Below are positions 1 through 4,944 of a stretch of DNA of 6,257 bases, in pieces; positions within the stretch are counted from its first letter, which is position 1; the number at the start of each line of letters is the position of its first letter. The notes beneath the pieces were generated by a model. The model was not told the origin of the DNA. It worked only from the letters and a program-made list of their open reading frames with translations, and did not search any database. Both the position numbers and the translations under genes were made by a program. The stretch is from an uncultured Clostridia bacterium (GTDB taxonomy: Bacteria > Bacillota_A > Clostridia > Christensenellales > Aristaeellaceae), in contig CAKUDW010000123.1 of the NCBI GenBank assembly GCA_934645275.1, positions 1 through 6,257 on the forward strand, given 5' to 3'.

Positions 1-1400
1 ATGACGTTCGCATTGTCATACACGCGCTGCTGGAGTTCCTTGTACATTTCGACGCGCTTCGCATCGTCTCTCTCGACCAGCGCCGCCGCCTGCAGCTCGT
101 CCAGCTCAACGTCGTTCAGACCGGTAAACCACGCGCTGCTCTGGTCGTAATCGCAGATCCAGCCCAGCACCTCGGAAGGATCGTAATAGTCGTCGGACCA
201 CTGGAACATGCAGGCCTGATTCTTCAGATTCTGCGCGTTCTCATAGATCGTGCCGCCATCCTGGGTAACGATGTTGACCGTGAAGCCCGCGGGCGCCAGC
301 TGGCTCTGCAGCATGATGGCCATCTGCTGGTAAACCTCGTTGGGAGAAGAATACAGCGTGAATTCAACGCCGTCGGGATAACCGGCCGCCGCCAGATCTG
401 CCTTGGCCTCTTCGGGGTTATAGGGCGTTACTTCGAGCGCATCGTTGTAATACTTGCTGTGAGCCGCAGACAGCACGGAAGCTGTCGCGCCGCCAAATTC
501 GCCGTAAACAACCTCAGCAATTTCCTCGCGATTGATGCCCTTCAGCAGCGCCTTGCGGACGTTGATATCGTTGAAGGGTTCAATCGTGGTATTGAGCAGC
601 AGATAACGAATCTGCGTGGATTCGAAGGTTTCAAGGGTCAGGCCTTCGGTGGTGCGCACCACATCCATCAGGGACGCAGGAATATCGCCCATGATGTCGA
701 TCTGACCGGACTGCAGCTGCATCAGGCGCGTATTGTCATCCTCAACGGTCTGGAACTTGATGTACTGCGTCTTTACATTGTCCGCATTGCGGTAATTGGG
801 GTTCTTCTCCAGCAGCACATAGTTGCCGTGGTTCCACTCCTTGAGCATGTAGGCGCCGGTTCCAATGGGATGCATGATATATTCTTCCTCGGACATGGAC
901 TCGGCATAGGCCTTGCAGCCCAGCACCATGTTGAAGCTGGCCAACTCGGCAAGGAACGCGCCGTTGGGCTCGGTCAGGGTGATAACCACCTGGCTGTCCG
1001 TAGCTTCCACGGTATCGATGGTCTGTGCAATGAAGCAATACTCGCTGGTTTCGGTATCGCGCGCGCGATACAGGCTCCATACCCAGTCCTCACCCTTCAC
1101 AGGCGTGCCATCGGAAAATACCACGCCGGGAACAAGATTAAAGGTGTAGGTCAGGCCGTCGTCACTGATCGTCCAATCGGTCGCCAGCAGCGGCTCGACG
1201 GTCACGCCGTCGCTGCTCATGCGCACGAGGCCTTCCTGAATCTGCTCAACTACATGAATCTCGGGACCGCCGATAGCCGGCGCATTGGGCTCGAGATAGG
1301 ACGGCTCCGAACCACCGAACACGATGGTGTTCTCTTCTGCAACTGCAAAAGCGGATACCGACACACACAACAGGCACAGGATCGCAAGTAGCTTTTTCAT
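1..1400 (-). CDS. ABC transporter substrate-binding protein, family 5 (oligopeptide/dipeptide/nickel type), C-terminus cut by window edge
   Basis: This is an extracytoplasmic binding protein that captures a ligand and delivers it to an ABC importer. From the ATG at 1400 the frame stays open for 466 codons and runs off the left edge, so roughly 30-70 C-terminal residues are missing compared with the usual 500-540. Residues 1-21 form a Sec signal peptide (MKK, hydrophobic core, AVA at 19-21 before EE). The family-5 hallmark segment lies at about 79-110 (SDDGLTYTF, then FSDGTPVKGEDWVWS). PIGTGAYMLKEW at 178-189 and WSDDYYDPSEVLGW at 401-414 match other conserved blocks. There is no lipobox: Cys9 and Cys12 sit inside the hydrophobic core without the usual LxxC context, which is unusual for a Gram-positive binding protein. 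An AAAGGAG ribosome site lies 8 nt before the ATG. Ligand specificity cannot be read from sequence, and permease and ATPase genes are presumably outside the window. The family call is very secure. Confidence 0.95.
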   Translation of the reverse strand, partial: MKKLLAILCLLCVSVSAFAVAEENTIVFGGSEPSYLEPNAPAIGGPEIHVVEQIQEGLVRMSSDGVTVEPLLATDWTISDDGLTYTFNLVPGVVFSDGTPVKGEDWVWSLYRARDTETSEYCFIAQTIDTVEATDSQVVITLTEPNGAFLAELASFNMVLGCKAYAESMSEEEYIMHPIGTGAYMLKEWNHGNYVLLEKNPNYRNADNVKTQYIKFQTVEDDNTRLMQLQSGQIDIMGDIPASLMDVVRTTEGLTLETFESTQIRYLLLNTTIEPFNDINVRKALLKGINREEIAEVVYGEFGGATASVLSAAHSKYYNDALEVTPYNPEEAKADLAAAGYPDGVEFTLYSSPNEVYQQMAIMLQSQLAPAGFTVNIVTQDGGTIYENAQNLKNQACMFQWSDDYYDPSEVLGWICDYDQSSAWFTGLNDVELDELQAAALVERDDAKRVEMYKELQQRVYDNANV

Positions 1401-1408
1401 GGTCAGTT

Positions 1409-1415
1409 CTCCTTT
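1409..1415 (-). promoter_or_regulatory. Ribosome binding site of the substrate-binding protein gene
   Basis: AAAGGAG on the minus strand, 8 nt before the ATG at 1400. It fixes the start that gives the intact signal peptide. Confidence 0.85.
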
Positions 1416-1448
1416 CATATTACGCGCAAAATGTCCCGGCAGCATCGC

Positions 1449-1460
1449 CAAAACGTTTTG
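1449..1460. promoter_or_regulatory. Perfect 12-bp palindrome, candidate operator for the substrate-binding protein promoter
   Basis: CAAAACGTTTTG is its own reverse complement. It begins about 13 bp downstream of the -10 hexamer, so it would overlap the first transcribed bases of the substrate-binding protein mRNA, a typical repressor position. A central CG flanked by A and T runs is common in LacI-family operators, but no LacI-type gene is in the window. The regulator is therefore unknown and the operator role is inferred from position and symmetry only. Confidence 0.45.
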
Positions 1461-1472
1461 TAGTACATTTTC

Positions 1473-1501
1473 ATTATACTAGTCTGTCTATAATCCGTCA
1501 A
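1473..1501 (-). promoter_or_regulatory. Sigma-A-type promoter of the substrate-binding protein operon
   Basis: On the minus strand there is TTGACG at 1501-1496, a 17-bp spacer, and TATAAT at 1478-1473. The -10 is perfect, the -35 matches five of six consensus bases, and the spacing is optimal. Transcription would start near 1466 and leave a leader of about 65 nt before the ATG at 1400. This is the best promoter in the window. Confidence 0.85.
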
Positions 1502-1574
1502 GAAAATTTTCGGTTCATCGAAAAATGCGTTATGCGTGTCCTTTTATCCATGTCGTATCAATTTCATAGCACAA

Positions 1575-1586
1575 AATAACGTTATT
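1575..1586. promoter_or_regulatory. Second perfect 12-bp palindrome with AACGTT core
   Basis: AATAACGTTATT is a perfect palindrome that shares the AACGTT core and outer A/T positions with the one at 1449-1460. Centre-to-centre distance is 126 bp, close to twelve helical turns. It lies upstream of the substrate-binding protein promoter and could be an auxiliary operator. A, T-rich palindromes also occur by chance, so this is tentative. Confidence 0.3.
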
Positions 1587-1614
1587 GGTAATAAATCAGA
1601 ACTCACGACAGGCA

Positions 1615-1640
1615 GGCCTCGTAAAAGGCCGCTTGTTTTC
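1615..1640 (+). terminator. Weak terminator-like hairpin
   Basis: GGCCT (1615-1619) pairs with AGGCC (1626-1630) around a 6-nt loop and is followed by the T-rich tract GCTTGTTTTC. The shape is that of a short intrinsic terminator on the plus strand, but the stem is only 5 bp and no plus-strand gene precedes it. It could end a short transcript starting near 1500 or be accidental. Confidence 0.25.
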
Positions 1641-1801
1641 TCTGTCACGCCGTTCTTTTTTGCGTGCATCATGCGGTACCAAAGCGACGCATCCATCGGC
1701 CTCTGCGCCGTCATCGCCCCGCTGGAGCGCTTGCGCAACCTGCGCCTGCAGAGCGCATGGTTGAAATGCTACAACGGGGCTATGCAGCGTTCATCTACCG
1801 T

Positions 1802-1830
1802 TCTTGCGCCTACTTGTTTTATGTGATAAT
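1802..1830 (+). promoter_or_regulatory. Candidate extended -10 promoter of the AraC-family gene
   Basis: TGTGATAAT at 1822-1830 has the TGN extension directly before GATAAT, a 5/6 match to TATAAT. The hexamer at optimal distance, TCTTGC at 1802-1807, is a poor -35, which extended -10 promoters tolerate. Transcription would start near 1837, leaving a leader of about 90 nt before the ATG at 1929. Confidence 0.4.
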
Positions 1831-1846
1831 ATGAAAACAAATTCAC

Positions 1847-1889
1847 CCGCTTCGAAATGTAGGCGGACGGAAACGCCCGGCAACGGGGC
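1847..1889 (+). other. Structured leader of the AraC-family gene with mutually exclusive short helices
   Basis: CCCG (1876-1879) and CGGG (1884-1887) enclose a GCAA tetraloop of the stable GNRA class, and G1875 can pair with C1889 across a bulged G. A separate helix CCGC (1847-1850) with GCGG (1863-1866) is compatible with it. A third, GGCG (1862-1865) with CGCC (1874-1877), would disrupt both. I do not recognise a known riboswitch class. The helices are only 4-5 bp, so folding control is possible but unproven. Confidence 0.25.
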
Positions 1890-1912
1890 AAAACGCTGTG
1901 ATTGCTATCTGA

Positions 1913-1918
1913 AGAAGG
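1913..1918 (+). promoter_or_regulatory. Ribosome binding site that decides the start of the AraC-family gene
   Basis: AGAAGG lies 10 nt before the ATG at 1929. A TTG at 1902 opens the same frame earlier but has no Shine-Dalgarno sequence, and this site would fall inside its coding region. The ATG at 1929 is therefore preferred. Confidence 0.65.
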
Positions 1919-1928
1919 TATCAGAACG

Positions 1929-2843
1929 ATGTGTCAGGAACTGTTGATATTGTATCAGAAAATCCAGAAGACGCCTGCGCTAGCCCTTGATTTTCCGGAG
2001 GAATCCGGAAAGGGACGCATTACGCGCCTTGATACAAATACGTTTTCTCTCTCATCGTGGAATATGGAGTTTAACAGGGAAACCTTCGTTGAAGGAGCTG
2101 TTGCAAAAGACATGCGTCTCCTTTTTTGCTGCGGGGAAGGCGTAGAATGGTTCACAGAGCGTGGCCCGATGCTGTTGGAGCAGAATGAAGCCTGCTTCTG
2201 CTTTTCAAACGGTTCTTCAGAAAGGATGTGCTATCAGGGCAATTCCCCATTTTCTTTTCTGTCCGTTTCAATACCGGTCGACCGGTTTGTAGGGCTAGTC
2301 GGCAGCTATATGCCTGATCCAGATAAGATAATTGACCATTTAAGCGGAAAACGTTTTGCCATTTCAGCAGCAATTCAAAAAAGCCTCCATGACATCGGCC
2401 CGCTTGAATTAATACACAGCGGGTTTGAGATGATGCGGCTGGAGGCACATCTGCTGGAAAGCCTGTCGCTCTGCCTGCAGGCCGGGTTGTGTGAACCGGT
2501 CAAAAAACGTCAGATACATCAGGAAGATTTGACGGCGATCCGCGCGATTGGAAAGAGCATAGAAGAGAATCCGGCGATTATACCGGACATTGCCACCCTG
2601 GCGCGGGCATATTGCATGAGCGTTTCGAAACTCACGCGGAGTTTTCGGCAGGTTTACGGGACGTCGCTTCACGCCTATGTAATCGCTTCGCGCCTTCAAA
2701 AGGGCGCTGAACTCCTGACGCATGACGGAATCTCCATTCAGGAGATTGCTGAACGCGTCGGATATACGAAGCCGAGTCAGTTCTCTGCCGATTTCAGAAA
2801 GCGATTCGGCCTTCTGCCTGGGGAATACAGGCTGCGCAGCTGA
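1929..2843 (+). CDS. AraC-family transcriptional regulator
   Basis: This is a 304-residue cytoplasmic DNA-binding regulator, normal length for the family. The C-terminal third is a complete AraC domain with two helix-turn-helix units: the first at about 218-241 (IATLARAYCMSVSKLTRSFR) and the second at about 268-294, containing ISIQEIAERVGY and then PSQFSADFRKRFG. It ends in LPGEYR, the usual family close. The N-terminal half (about 30-190) has no sequence signature for one ligand; its sequence loosely recalls PchR/YbtA-type regulators. That resemblance is from memory and does not prove a siderophore role. Several cysteines cluster in this half (67, 68, 89, 91, 101). The stop is 10 nt before a pair of direct repeats with AraC-like spacing in front of the secreted beta-helix gene, so that gene is its most likely target. 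No terminator separates the two genes, so some read-through is likely. Confidence 0.93.
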   Translation: MCQELLILYQKIQKTPALALDFPEESGKGRITRLDTNTFSLSSWNMEFNRETFVEGAVAKDMRLLFCCGEGVEWFTERGPMLLEQNEACFCFSNGSSERMCYQGNSPFSFLSVSIPVDRFVGLVGSYMPDPDKIIDHLSGKRFAISAAIQKSLHDIGPLELIHSGFEMMRLEAHLLESLSLCLQAGLCEPVKKRQIHQEDLTAIRAIGKSIEENPAIIPDIATLARAYCMSVSKLTRSFRQVYGTSLHAYVIASRLQKGAELLTHDGISIQEIAERVGYTKPSQFSADFRKRFGLLPGEYRLRS

Positions 2844-2853
2844 CAGACATTTT

Positions 2854-2887
2854 GCCCGTTTTCAGGCATATGCCGCCCGTTTTTAGG
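2854..2887 (+). promoter_or_regulatory. Two 21-bp-spaced direct repeats, candidate AraC-family binding site
   Basis: GCCCGTTTTCAGG at 2854-2866 and GCCCGTTTTTAGG at 2875-2887 differ at one base in 13 and start exactly 21 bp apart, two helical turns. Direct repeats with this period, ending at the -35 region of the target promoter, are the classic arrangement for AraC-family activators. They lie between the AraC-family gene and the secreted protein gene. The perfect palindrome GGCATATGCC (2865-2874) bridges the two copies. I found no further copy of the repeat in the window. Confidence 0.6.
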
Positions 2888-2888
2888 G

Positions 2889-2917
2889 TTACACATCTCT
2901 AACCGAGATGATACACT
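2889..2917 (+). promoter_or_regulatory. Extended -10 promoter of the secreted beta-helix gene, with an inverted repeat in its spacer
   Basis: TGATACACT at 2909-2917 is a TGN-extended -10 whose hexamer matches four of six consensus bases. The hexamer 17 bp upstream, TTACAC at 2889-2894, is poor, suggesting dependence on an activator. Nearly the whole spacer is filled by the inverted repeat CATCTC-TAACC-GAGATG (2894-2910), which could be a second regulator site. Transcription would start near 2924. Confidence 0.5.
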
Positions 2918-2934
2918 GATAGCATCACATAGAC

Positions 2935-2941
2935 GAGGAGG
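2935..2941 (+). promoter_or_regulatory. Ribosome binding site that selects a GTG start
   Basis: GAGGAGG directly abuts the ATG at 2942, leaving no spacer, but lies 9 nt before the in-frame GTG at 2951. The GTG also gives the normal signal-peptide opening MKKLF. The GTG is therefore the likely start. Confidence 0.8.
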
Positions 2942-2950
2942 ATGTTATCT

Positions 2951-4087
2951 GTGAAAAAACTGTTTTGTATGATCCTAGCGGCCATAATGCTGCTGACTGT
3001 AACTGCCGTCGCTGACAGCGGCTTCGCAGGCGGAAGCGGCACAAGGGAAGATCCCTGGCAAATTGCTTCAGCAGAGCAATTACAGCTTGTTCGGGAAAAC
3101 CTGGCCGGTCACTATACGCTCATCGCCGATATTGACTTATCCAATTATGAAAACTGGGAGCCCATCGGTGCGTTCCAGCCCCTGTCCGACGCGCCGGAGG
3201 ACGCGGAAGTCCCCCATCCCGATTATGCCTTCACGGGTACTTTCGACGGCGCAGGCCATACCATTTCAAATCTAACGATTTCCGCTTCGTCCCCCATGGG
3301 CACAGGGCTGTTTGGCTGCGCGTCCGGAACGGAAAACGCAGAAGCCTACATCGGCAATTTCACACTCGAAAACATCAATATCTCCGGTTTTTATCTTGTC
3401 GGCGGCGCAGTTGGGCTTCAGTTCATGAACTGCAAAGTTTCTGATATTGCTCTGAAGGGCGAAAACAGCCTGAGCGGTTCGCAGGGAATTGGCGGCATTG
3501 TCGGAACGGCATTTGATTTGATTTTCAATTGCACAGCTACTGCCGATATTACAGTCGTCGGCGACGGCGGCGCGTGTGCAGGCCTCATTGCAGGCGGCAC
3601 GACGATGAGCTCGATTATAAATTGTGAAGCGATTGACGGAAGTATTATTGCCGAAGGAAATGCCATATGGGGCATTGGTGCGGTCTGCGGTGCGCCCTGG
3701 GGCGCGGCTGAGATTACTGGCTGCAAGGCGAGCGGTACTTCCATCGCCGTATCCGGCAAAGGGAATCGTCTGGTCGGTGGTCTTGTGGGCTTTGGCGGTA
3801 CTTATGATGCCACCCCGGCTCAAATTTCCGGCTGCGCCGTGGAACAGATTGCGATCACCGTTTCGGACACGACAACGGCTGTCGGCGGCCTGATTGGCGG
3901 CGGCAAGGAAATGATGGAGGGAAGCGATGTAATGTCTTCCTTTGAAATCCGTGAATGCGCCGTTTCCGGCTGCATCGCAGGCGGCGGCGAGCATACAAAT
4001 GCAGTGGTTGGCGATCCTGCCTGCGCAGTTTCTGTGGACTGCCAGAGCGACGTGAGCATTACTGAAGCCTTACCTGATGCGGCATGA
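2951..4087 (+). CDS. Secreted right-handed beta-helix protein with GLUG-like repeats and a cysteine ladder
   Basis: The GTG start gives 378 residues. A Sec signal peptide spans 1-21, ending AVA before DSG. Residues 27-40 (GGSGTREDPWQIAS) and the segment 94-110 (FTGTFDGAGHTISNLTI) are the characteristic opening of GLUG/adhesin-like beta-helix proteins. Six glycine cores of the GG-hydrophobic-hydrophobic-G type follow near residues 151, 181, 211, 243, 276 and 312. After each comes a cysteine in an Ixx-C-type context (161, 194, 225, 258, 295, 336), so each coil is about 30-41 residues and the later loops are longer. There is no LPXTG motif, transmembrane tail, lipobox or obvious catalytic signature. 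The protein therefore looks soluble or non-covalently surface-bound, perhaps an adhesin or glycan-binding protein. No substrate can be assigned. It follows an AraC-family gene by 107 bp and probably depends on it for expression. Confidence 0.85.
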   Translation: MKKLFCMILAAIMLLTVTAVADSGFAGGSGTREDPWQIASAEQLQLVRENLAGHYTLIADIDLSNYENWEPIGAFQPLSDAPEDAEVPHPDYAFTGTFDGAGHTISNLTISASSPMGTGLFGCASGTENAEAYIGNFTLENINISGFYLVGGAVGLQFMNCKVSDIALKGENSLSGSQGIGGIVGTAFDLIFNCTATADITVVGDGGACAGLIAGGTTMSSIINCEAIDGSIIAEGNAIWGIGAVCGAPWGAAEITGCKASGTSIAVSGKGNRLVGGLVGFGGTYDATPAQISGCAVEQIAITVSDTTTAVGGLIGGGKEMMEGSDVMSSFEIRECAVSGCIAGGGEHTNAVVGDPACAVSVDCQSDVSITEALPDAA

Positions 4088-4156
4088 TTGATAGAACGAT
4101 GGCCTAGAAACAACCATGTAAGCTCCGTCTTTGCTAATTCCTGTCTTCTGAGAATT

Positions 4157-4203
4157 GTCGGCGTCTCTTTTAAGAGCCGCCGACCCGCAAAACTCTGTTT
4201 TTT
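4157..4203 (+). terminator. Hairpin plus T-tract, likely terminator of the secreted beta-helix gene
   Basis: GTCGGCG (4157-4163) pairs with CGCCGAC (4178-4184). After a single T/C mismatch, CTCTT pairs with AAGAG, giving a nearly closed 12-bp stem. A run of six T follows at 4198-4203, 13 nt after the stem instead of directly after it, so it is not a textbook terminator. It sits 70 nt after the stop of the beta-helix gene. Confidence 0.5.
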
Positions 4204-4213
4204 CTCTATTTTA

Positions 4214-4259
4214 AAGAACCGGACATGTCTCACGCCTTTGCGAAACATGTTCGGTTCTT
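4214..4259. terminator. Long 15-bp hairpin between convergent genes, possible bidirectional terminator
   Basis: The arms 4214-4228 and 4245-4259 (AAGAACCGGACATGT and its partner) pair over 15 positions, with one G-T wobble on the plus-strand RNA. They enclose a 16-nt loop that contains a small CGC/GCG stem. The hairpin lies between convergent genes, 46 nt beyond the dhaL stop on the minus strand. Neither side has a clean T-tract, so it may instead be a transcript-stabilising structure or an extragenic palindromic element. Confidence 0.5.
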
Positions 4260-4304
4260 CAATCTTTCAGGAAATTTTTGAAACCACTGCTGCGAATCCG
4301 GCCG

Positions 4305-4922
4305 TCAAGCGCGACTCTGGGCAAGCACTTCAAAGATCATGCGTCCAACAATGCTTCCGCCATCAATGAGGCCGATGGCCTTATCGCCATAGTACGCGGC
4401 ACGGCCATGCACGGCGGGCATATTCGCAGTGCTGTCAGAGCCCTTCGCCGCGGCATCCGCGGCAGCCTTCAGCGCAGCGTCAAAGCCTTCGCCTGCATGC
4501 GTACAAATAGCGTCTACGGCAGGAACCAGCGCATCCAGAATCGTCTTCTCGCCGGGCTTAGAGCCAGCCTTGTCCATGACCTTTTCAACGCCGGCCTTCA
4601 GCGCCTCGCCGAGCAGCGCCGCGTCCGCGGACGCATGCCCCTTCAGCGTACGTGCCATGCCCATCATCTGCAGCGACATGATCGTACCCAGAGAGGACGG
4701 TGCGGCCTCGTTAAAGGCCTTACTGGCACAGATCAGCAGCTTGCCAAGATCCGTCTCCGCGCTTTCATTCATTACGCGGCTTGCGGCATTAAAGCCCTCG
4801 TCCATGGAAATACCCAGGTCGCCGTCGCCGTTGCGCTGATCCAGCTCAATCAGGTACTGGCGTTCCTGCTTCATTTTTGCGGCGATTGCAGCCATCGCCG
4901 TTCTCAAATCACTTGCGTTCAT
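4305..4922 (-). CDS. dhaL: Dihydroxyacetone kinase subunit DhaL-like (nucleotide-binding subunit)
   Basis: DhaL carries the nucleotide cofactor that phosphorylates the ketose held by DhaK; in PTS-type systems its bound ADP is recharged by DhaM. The 205 residues match the usual size. The metal-binding aspartates are present in LDQRNGDGDLG (Asp28, Asp33, Asp35), followed by the expected M-x-x-GF. GSKPGEKTILDALVPA (120-135) and GRAAYYGDKAIGLIDGG (173-189) match other DhaL blocks. The segment that in Escherichia coli DhaL reads GGASG is here APSS (74-77) followed by LGT, a noticeable change near the nucleotide pocket. It starts 22 nt after the dhaK stop, with GAGGAG 8 nt before its ATG, so the two are co-transcribed. 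No dhaM follows; the next gene is convergent. The family is certain; the exact substrate and phosphoryl donor are not. Confidence 0.92.
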   Translation of the reverse strand: MNASDLRTAMAAIAAKMKQERQYLIELDQRNGDGDLGISMDEGFNAASRVMNESAETDLGKLLICASKAFNEAAPSSLGTIMSLQMMGMARTLKGHASADAALLGEALKAGVEKVMDKAGSKPGEKTILDALVPAVDAICTHAGEGFDAALKAAADAAAKGSDSTANMPAVHGRAAYYGDKAIGLIDGGSIVGRMIFEVLAQSRA

Positions 4923-4930
4923 GTTAAAAG

Positions 4931-4936
4931 CTCCTC
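4931..4936 (-). promoter_or_regulatory. Ribosome binding site of dhaL
   Basis: GAGGAG on the minus strand, 8 nt before the ATG at 4922 and inside the 22-nt gap after the dhaK stop. It supports independent translation within one mRNA. Confidence 0.75.
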
Positions 4937-4944
4937 AATGTCTG

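Larger units (their letters stand above)
1502..1800. other. Intergenic stretch without a recognisable gene
   Basis: I see no supported gene here. The left part (about 1502-1600) is AT-rich and holds the second AACGTT palindrome. From about 1665 to 1760 the DNA turns GC-rich. The plus-strand frame with codons at 1641, 1644 and so on shows gene-like use of C or G at third positions (about 1690-1755), and a neighbouring frame looks similar at about 1775-1825. Neither has a ribosome binding site or a recognisable domain. It may be the eroded remnant of a gene, but I cannot name one. Confidence 0.4.

Noticed and set aside
459..1391. A 310-codon open frame on the plus strand opposite the substrate-binding protein
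   Set aside because: It is antisense to a well-conserved family-5 binding protein and has no recognisable domain or proper start context. Its length follows from the GC-rich third positions of the real gene.
1489..1494. TATAAT on the plus strand inside the spacer of the minus-strand promoter
   Set aside because: No -35 hexamer is at a proper distance and no plus-strand gene starts within the next 400 bp.
1757..1834. A possible 25-residue small protein in the intergenic region
   Set aside because: There is no Shine-Dalgarno sequence before the ATG, and its end overlaps the likely promoter of the AraC-family gene.
2348..2357. AAAACGTTTT palindrome inside the AraC-family gene, resembling the operator candidates upstream
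   Set aside because: It lies within conserved-frame coding sequence (codons for K-R-F), away from any promoter, and the outer bases break the symmetry.
2831..2840. GCTGCGCAGC perfect palindrome at the end of the AraC-family gene
   Set aside because: It encodes the last residues of the protein and has no T-tract, so it is not a terminator. A 10-bp GC palindrome in GC-rich coding DNA is easily accidental.
3272..3994. A 240-codon open frame on the minus strand inside the beta-helix gene
   Set aside because: The plus-strand protein has a signal peptide, ribosome site and clear repeats. The antisense frame is low-complexity and has no such support.
4088..4369. A 93-codon plus-strand open frame downstream of the beta-helix gene
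   Set aside because: It starts with TTG without a ribosome site, runs through both hairpins and ends inside dhaL in antisense.
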